DNA from: JBDTLH01 sp039934875
GTDB lineage: Bacteria > Acidobacteriota > Terriglobia > Terriglobales > Acidobacteriaceae
Direction of reading: 5' to 3'
DNA length: 8,392 nucleotides
Assembly: GCA_039934875.1 (NCBI GenBank)
Contig: JBDTLH010000012.1
Location: 1 to 8,392 of the forward strand
Every line of letters begins with the position of its first letter. Position 1 is the first letter of the stretch. Below the pieces are notes generated by a model. The model made no database searches. It was not told where the DNA came from and saw only the letters and a program-made list of their open reading frames with translations. Positions 6,242 to 8,392 of this stretch are shown in pieces. The position numbers were made by a program, and so were the translations under genes.

Positions 6242-6574
6242 ATGAAGAAACTGATAATGCTCGCCGCCCTGATTGCCATGGCGGTCCCGACCTTTGCCGC
6301 AGAGACCTGGACTAACGTCCCCATCGTCGATACATCGTGCGCGGCGAAGGCGAAAGCCAACCCCGACGCCCACACTCGCGCCTGCGCTCTGCAATGCGAG
6401 AAGGGCGGATACGGAATCGTTACCTCCGACGGCACCTACCTCAAGTTTGACGCCGCCGGCAATGCCAAAGCCTCTGCCGCCCTGAAGCAGAGTAAACAGA
6501 CCGACCACCTGCGCGTCACGGTAACCGGCGAGCGCGACGGAGACAACCTCAAGGTCAGTTCGCTGAAGATGTAA
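6242..6574 (+). CDS. Small secreted protein with three cysteines, function unknown
   Basis: The 110-aa product has a clear signal peptide (MKKLIMLAALIAMAVPTFAA), with cleavage likely after Ala19 or Ala20, leaving about 90 mature residues. The mature part holds Cys33 and a C-x3-C pair (Cys48, Cys52) in a DAHTRACALQCEKGGYGIV stretch (42-60). A beta-rich half follows: DGTYLKFDAAGNAKASAAL (63-81), then DHLRVTVTGERDGDNLKVSSL (88-108). The last part looks like a small beta-barrel, perhaps OB-fold-like, with a repeated strand-turn pattern. I have a sense of close relatives among acidobacterial secreted proteins but know of no function. GGAGG (6232-6236) lies 5 nt before the ATG. It is the second gene of the likely operon and so a candidate target of the ECF sigma factor. 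The odd number of cysteines leaves one free, or allows metal or heme binding. Confidence 0.88.
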   Translation: MKKLIMLAALIAMAVPTFAAETWTNVPIVDTSCAAKAKANPDAHTRACALQCEKGGYGIVTSDGTYLKFDAAGNAKASAALKQSKQTDHLRVTVTGERDGDNLKVSSLKM

Positions 6575-6612
6575 AAGCGGCACCATCGGTGGTCTTTGTG
6601 GCACTGGGCGGT

Positions 6613-6633
6613 GGGCGGGCATCTTGCCCGTCC
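6613..6633 (+). terminator. GC-rich hairpin 39 bases after the secreted-protein gene
   Basis: GGGCGGGCA (6613-6621) pairs with TGCCCGTCC (6625-6633): 9 bp including one G-T, with a 3-base TCT loop. The position suits a transcription end for the 5762-6574 operon. No T run follows, so it is not a classic intrinsic terminator. It may instead be a copy of a dispersed intergenic palindrome. Confidence 0.35.
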
Positions 6634-6660
6634 CGTTCCGCGCTCGCCACGAGATCATTT

Positions 6661-6680
6661 GCTCCTTACCGCTCCTTACC
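6661..6680. repeat. Tandem decamer (GCTCCTTACC, two copies)
   Basis: Two perfect copies, followed by a further GCT. They lie in the 200-bp gap (6575-6774), which holds no gene I can support. Confidence 0.85.
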
Positions 6681-6684
6681 GCTT

Positions 6685-6758
6685 GAGCCGCGAATCCGGG
6701 GCTGCCGTTGTGCTTGTTCTTACTTGTGCAGCGTGCGCTTCGTGTGAATTCGCGGCTC
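6685..6758. repeat. 11-bp perfect inverted repeat, arms 52 bases apart
   Basis: GAGCCGCGAAT (6685-6695) and its exact complement ATTCGCGGCTC (6748-6758). The right arm ends 4 bases before the -10-like TACTAT and 16 bases before the GTG start of the next gene. It could be a looping operator, a transcript stem or the ends of a tiny non-coding element. No target-site duplication is apparent. Confidence 0.6.
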
Positions 6759-6762
6759 GCGA

Positions 6763-6768
6763 TACTAT
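6763..6768 (+). promoter_or_regulatory. Possible -10 element for a leaderless transcript
   Basis: TACTAT (TAnnnT form) ends 6 bases before the GTG at 6775. There is no Shine-Dalgarno sequence, which is the usual picture for a leaderless gene. The -35 region is weak. Confidence 0.3.
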
Positions 6769-6774
6769 GTTTCC

Positions 6775-7359
6775 GTGCAGCCCCTTATTGTTGTCCGCGG
6801 AGTCGCCCGCATCACCGCCGCCTCCGCATTCGCGTGGCTGTTCTTCACGGTCAGCCACGCGCTCGCGGGGATGGCTGCCCATGCTTCGCTGTCACCGACA
6901 AAATACTTCCTCTTGATCCCGGCCGCAGCCGTCGTTGCGCTCTCCGGCTTCGACGACCTCTCCCGAATCTTCACCAGGCGAAATCAACTCATCTTCTATC
7001 TGGGCGCGCTCGCCGCCATCGCCGGACTCCTCTACCTGGGCCGGCACAGTGCCGGCCTCGGTCTCAGCAAGATCGCCGCGCCGGTGCTTGCCATCCTGAT
7101 CGCTGCCATTGTGGTGCGCGCCTCCAAACCGGTCAGCAACATCGTCAACATGGTGGCCGGACTGGTTTCCGCCTCGCTGCTGTTTTTCGGCATGACCTAC
7201 GAGGGCCACTTCGCCAGTCGCGCCATTTCGCTGGCGATTTTTGTGCTGGCCGGGGCCGGGTTGCTCTCCGCCATTCTGACTGCCGCGCAAAGAAATCAAC
7301 CGAATTCTGCAACCGCGCGCGACCCGGAAATTGACCTCCCTCGTAACCCGCATCGGTAA
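6775..7359 (+). CDS. Polytopic membrane protein of unknown function
   Basis: The 194-aa product is highly hydrophobic, with five to six predicted membrane segments (about 10-32, 43-58, 71-88, 99-115, 124-141, 149-170), rich in Ala, Leu and Ile. It ends in a polar tail of about 24 residues. I do not recognise a family: there are no clear catalytic motifs and only scattered charges between helices (FDDLSRIFTRRN 59-70, RASKPV 115-120, TYEGH 141-145). GTG 6775 is the first possible start, because the frame is closed by a TGA at 6745-6747. The next in-frame ATG is Met33, which would delete TM1. No ribosome binding site is present. It shares strand with the LolD-like gene 63 bases downstream, but it lacks the MacB/FtsX-type periplasmic domain expected of a LolC/E partner. 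A shadow frame at 6708-7334 is Arg-rich and is rejected. Confidence 0.75.
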   Translation: MQPLIVVRGVARITAASAFAWLFFTVSHALAGMAAHASLSPTKYFLLIPAAAVVALSGFDDLSRIFTRRNQLIFYLGALAAIAGLLYLGRHSAGLGLSKIAAPVLAILIAAIVVRASKPVSNIVNMVAGLVSASLLFFGMTYEGHFASRAISLAIFVLAGAGLLSAILTAAQRNQPNSATARDPEIDLPRNPHR

Positions 7360-7380
7360 TCCCCGCACCTCGAAAGCAAC

Positions 7381-7408
7381 TTGCCTCTGCCGCGAAAAGG
7401 TGTCTAAT
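7381..7408 (+). promoter_or_regulatory. Candidate promoter for the LolD-like gene
   Basis: TTGCCT (7381-7386), 16 bases, TCTAAT (7403-7408): 4/6 and 5/6 matches to the sigma-70 boxes. The leader would be very short (about 8 bases) and lacks a Shine-Dalgarno sequence. The gene may therefore have its own promoter separate from the upstream membrane protein. Confidence 0.4.
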
Positions 7409-7422
7409 GCAGATAGCGTGCC

Positions 7423-8202
7423 ATGCTGCCAGGCTACAAAGCGTCGAATCGGAGCACCTCTGCATCCAATCCTTCAGATGTACTGCTTTCGGTGCGCTCC
7501 TTAAAGAAGGTTTACCGCTCGGGAGCAACAGAGTTAGTGCTCTTTGACAATCTCTCATTCAGCATTCAGCCCGGCGAGCTGCTGGCAATCGTCGGAGAGT
7601 CCGGTTCGGGCAAAAGCTCCCTGCTTCACTTATTGGGCGCGCTCGACTCGCCCTCTTCTGGAGAGGTCAGCTTTCGCGGCATCCCTTTGAATGGCATGGC
7701 AGAAGCTCAGGCGGCCGAGATGCGCAACCGTTATATCGGATACGTATGGCAGTTTCACTACCTGCTGCCCGAATTCACCGCCCTCGAGAACATCGCCATG
7801 CCGCTGCTGGCTCGCGGCGAATCGCCCTCTAAAGCGCTCGCCCGGGCGTCCGAGTGGCTGGCCCGCGTCGGCCTTACCCTGCGCGCCAGCCATCGTCCCG
7901 GAGAGCTCTCCGGCGGCGAACAACAACGTGTTGCGCTGGCTCGCGCTCTGGTCACCCGTCCCCTGCTGCTGCTCGCGGACGAGCCCACCGGCGACCTCGA
8001 TAACCGCACCTCGGAGGCGATATTCGAGCTGATTTGCCAGCTTCATGCCGGCTTTGCCGCCTCGCCCGGCCGCCACCAAGAAAAACTGACGTCGCTGATC
8101 GTCACCCACAACCTCGATTTCGCCCGCCGCTGCGACCGTGTACTAATCTTGCGGGAGGGTAGGGTTGAAGAAATTTCACCCGCATCGTTATCTTTGCACT
8201 AG
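7423..8202 (+). CDS. lolD: ABC transporter ATPase, LolD/MacB type (lipoprotein release)
   Basis: The 259-aa cytoplasmic ATPase belongs to the family that powers release of lipoproteins from the inner membrane with LolC/LolE, or MacB-like export. All nucleotide-binding motifs are present: Walker A GESGSGKSS (58-66), Q-loop Gln110, signature LSGGEQQRV (162-170), Walker B LLLLADEP (181-188) with catalytic Glu187, D-loop GDLD (190-193) and switch His229 in VTHN. The segment WQFHYLLPEFTALENIAMPL (109-128) is nearly the LolD hallmark (QFHxLLPxFTALENVAMPL). That is why LolD is preferred over other MacB-superfamily members. Oddities are an N-terminal extension of about 19 polar residues, and a longer stretch (HAGFAASPGRHQEKL, 208-222) between the D-loop and the His switch. 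ATG 7423 has no ribosome binding site. No permease gene is in the window; the following gene is a likely clpC. Confidence 0.92.
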   Translation: MLPGYKASNRSTSASNPSDVLLSVRSLKKVYRSGATELVLFDNLSFSIQPGELLAIVGESGSGKSSLLHLLGALDSPSSGEVSFRGIPLNGMAEAQAAEMRNRYIGYVWQFHYLLPEFTALENIAMPLLARGESPSKALARASEWLARVGLTLRASHRPGELSGGEQQRVALARALVTRPLLLLADEPTGDLDNRTSEAIFELICQLHAGFAASPGRHQEKLTSLIVTHNLDFARRCDRVLILREGRVEEISPASLSLH

Positions 8203-8262
8203 CGCGGGAGAGAATGTAAAAGTTCGCATAACGAGTGCACTGCCATGAGAGAGTAAGAAAAC

Positions 8263-8285
8263 GCGCGGGACCTAAAACTCCGCGC
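8263..8285 (+). other. GC hairpin downstream of the LolD-like gene
   Basis: GCGCGG (8263-8268) pairs with CCGCGC (8280-8285), with a G-T extension and a 9-base A-rich loop. It lies 60 bases after the lolD stop with no T run. It may help end the transcript or fold in the clpC leader. Confidence 0.35.
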
Positions 8286-8324
8286 ATGAAACCAAGACCT
8301 TCGCCGATGAGGCTTAGGTAGCAT

Positions 8325-8355
8325 GAAGTTGTTGGCGACGACCAGTAACAACTTC
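8325..8355 (+). promoter_or_regulatory. Perfect 9-bp stem just upstream of the clpC-like start
   Basis: GAAGTTGTT (8325-8333) and AACAACTTC (8347-8355) are exact complements around a 13-base spacer. The right arm ends 10 bases before GAGGG (8366-8370), the ribosome binding site of the next gene. It could be an operator for a dimeric stress regulator or a leader stem in the mRNA. It matches neither the CIRCE nor the CtsR operator as I know them. Confidence 0.5.
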
Positions 8356-8375
8356 GGGGTCACAAGAGGGACACC

Positions 8376-8392
8376 ATGTTTGAACGCTATAC
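8376..8392 (+). CDS. clpC: Start of a likely Clp protease ATPase (ClpC-type), cut by right edge
   Basis: Only six codons are visible: MFERYT. ClpC-type AAA+ unfoldases often open with MFERYTEKAR or a close variant, and I know this opening from such genes. GAGGG (8366-8370) lies 5 nt before ATG 8376, which supports a real start. If correct, the product is the chaperone subunit that unfolds substrates for ClpP. The 173-base gap upstream (8203-8375) holds two stems and no other gene. The assignment rests on very few residues plus a good ribosome binding site. Confidence 0.6.

Noticed and set aside
6161..6658. 165-aa minus-strand frame opposite the secreted protein
   Set aside because: It lies opposite the end of the DoxX-like gene and all of the secreted-protein gene, both with good SDs, and has no recognisable features.
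6708..7334. 208-aa plus-strand open frame over the membrane protein
   Set aside because: Arg-rich low-complexity product from an alternative frame of GC-rich DNA; the overlapping 6775-7359 frame has clean membrane segments.
7630..8109. 159-aa minus-strand frame opposite the LolD-like ATPase
   Set aside because: Antisense shadow; all ABC ATPase motifs lie on the plus strand.
8231..8245. GAGTGC half of a CIRCE-like element upstream of clpC
   Set aside because: The matching TTAGCACTC half at the required spacing is absent.

Overview
The window is a stretch of GC-rich chromosomal DNA from a diderm bacterium. The best guess is an Acidobacteriota (Terriglobia/Koribacter-like) genome. This rests on a LolD-type ATPase (implying an outer membrane), on the opening codons of a ClpC-like gene at the right edge, and on the style of the secreted proteins; it is inferred by recognition, not by search. 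No rRNA, tRNA, CRISPR array, insertion sequence or phage gene was seen.

Left part (1-3142). A lipoprotein gene runs off the left edge on the minus strand (230 to 1). Four plus-strand genes follow: a secreted alpha/beta-hydrolase (477-1337), a thioredoxin-fold peroxiredoxin with a GTG start (1435-1962), a Uma2-family PD-(D/E)XK protein split by a -1 frameshift at a run of seven T (1984-2516), and a GNAT acetyltransferase (2588-3142).

Middle (3143-6574). A 7-bp tandem repeat fills the gap where the acetyltransferase converges on a minus-strand pair: an ECF sigma factor (5633-4902) followed by a CPA1 Na+/H+ antiporter (4846-3239). Divergent from the sigma factor is a plus-strand pair: a four-TM DoxX-like membrane protein (5762-6208) and a small secreted cysteine-containing protein (6242-6574). 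The gap between the two pairs carries the same bipartite motif in both directions (TGTAACC, 15 bases, GCTC, 2 bases, TTCA), each copy just ahead of its gene. This looks like a pair of promoters read by the same ECF sigma factor. It would make the sigma gene self-activating and place the membrane and secreted proteins, and possibly the antiporter, in one envelope or ion stress response. This is the most interesting signal in the window.

Right part (6575-8392). A 200-bp gap holds a hairpin, a tandem decamer and an 11-bp inverted repeat. Next come a polytopic membrane protein of unknown function with a GTG start (6775-7359), a LolD-family ABC ATPase without its permease in view (7423-8202), and the start of a likely clpC gene (from 8376). 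The clpC start is preceded by a perfect 9-bp stem that ends just before the ribosome binding site.
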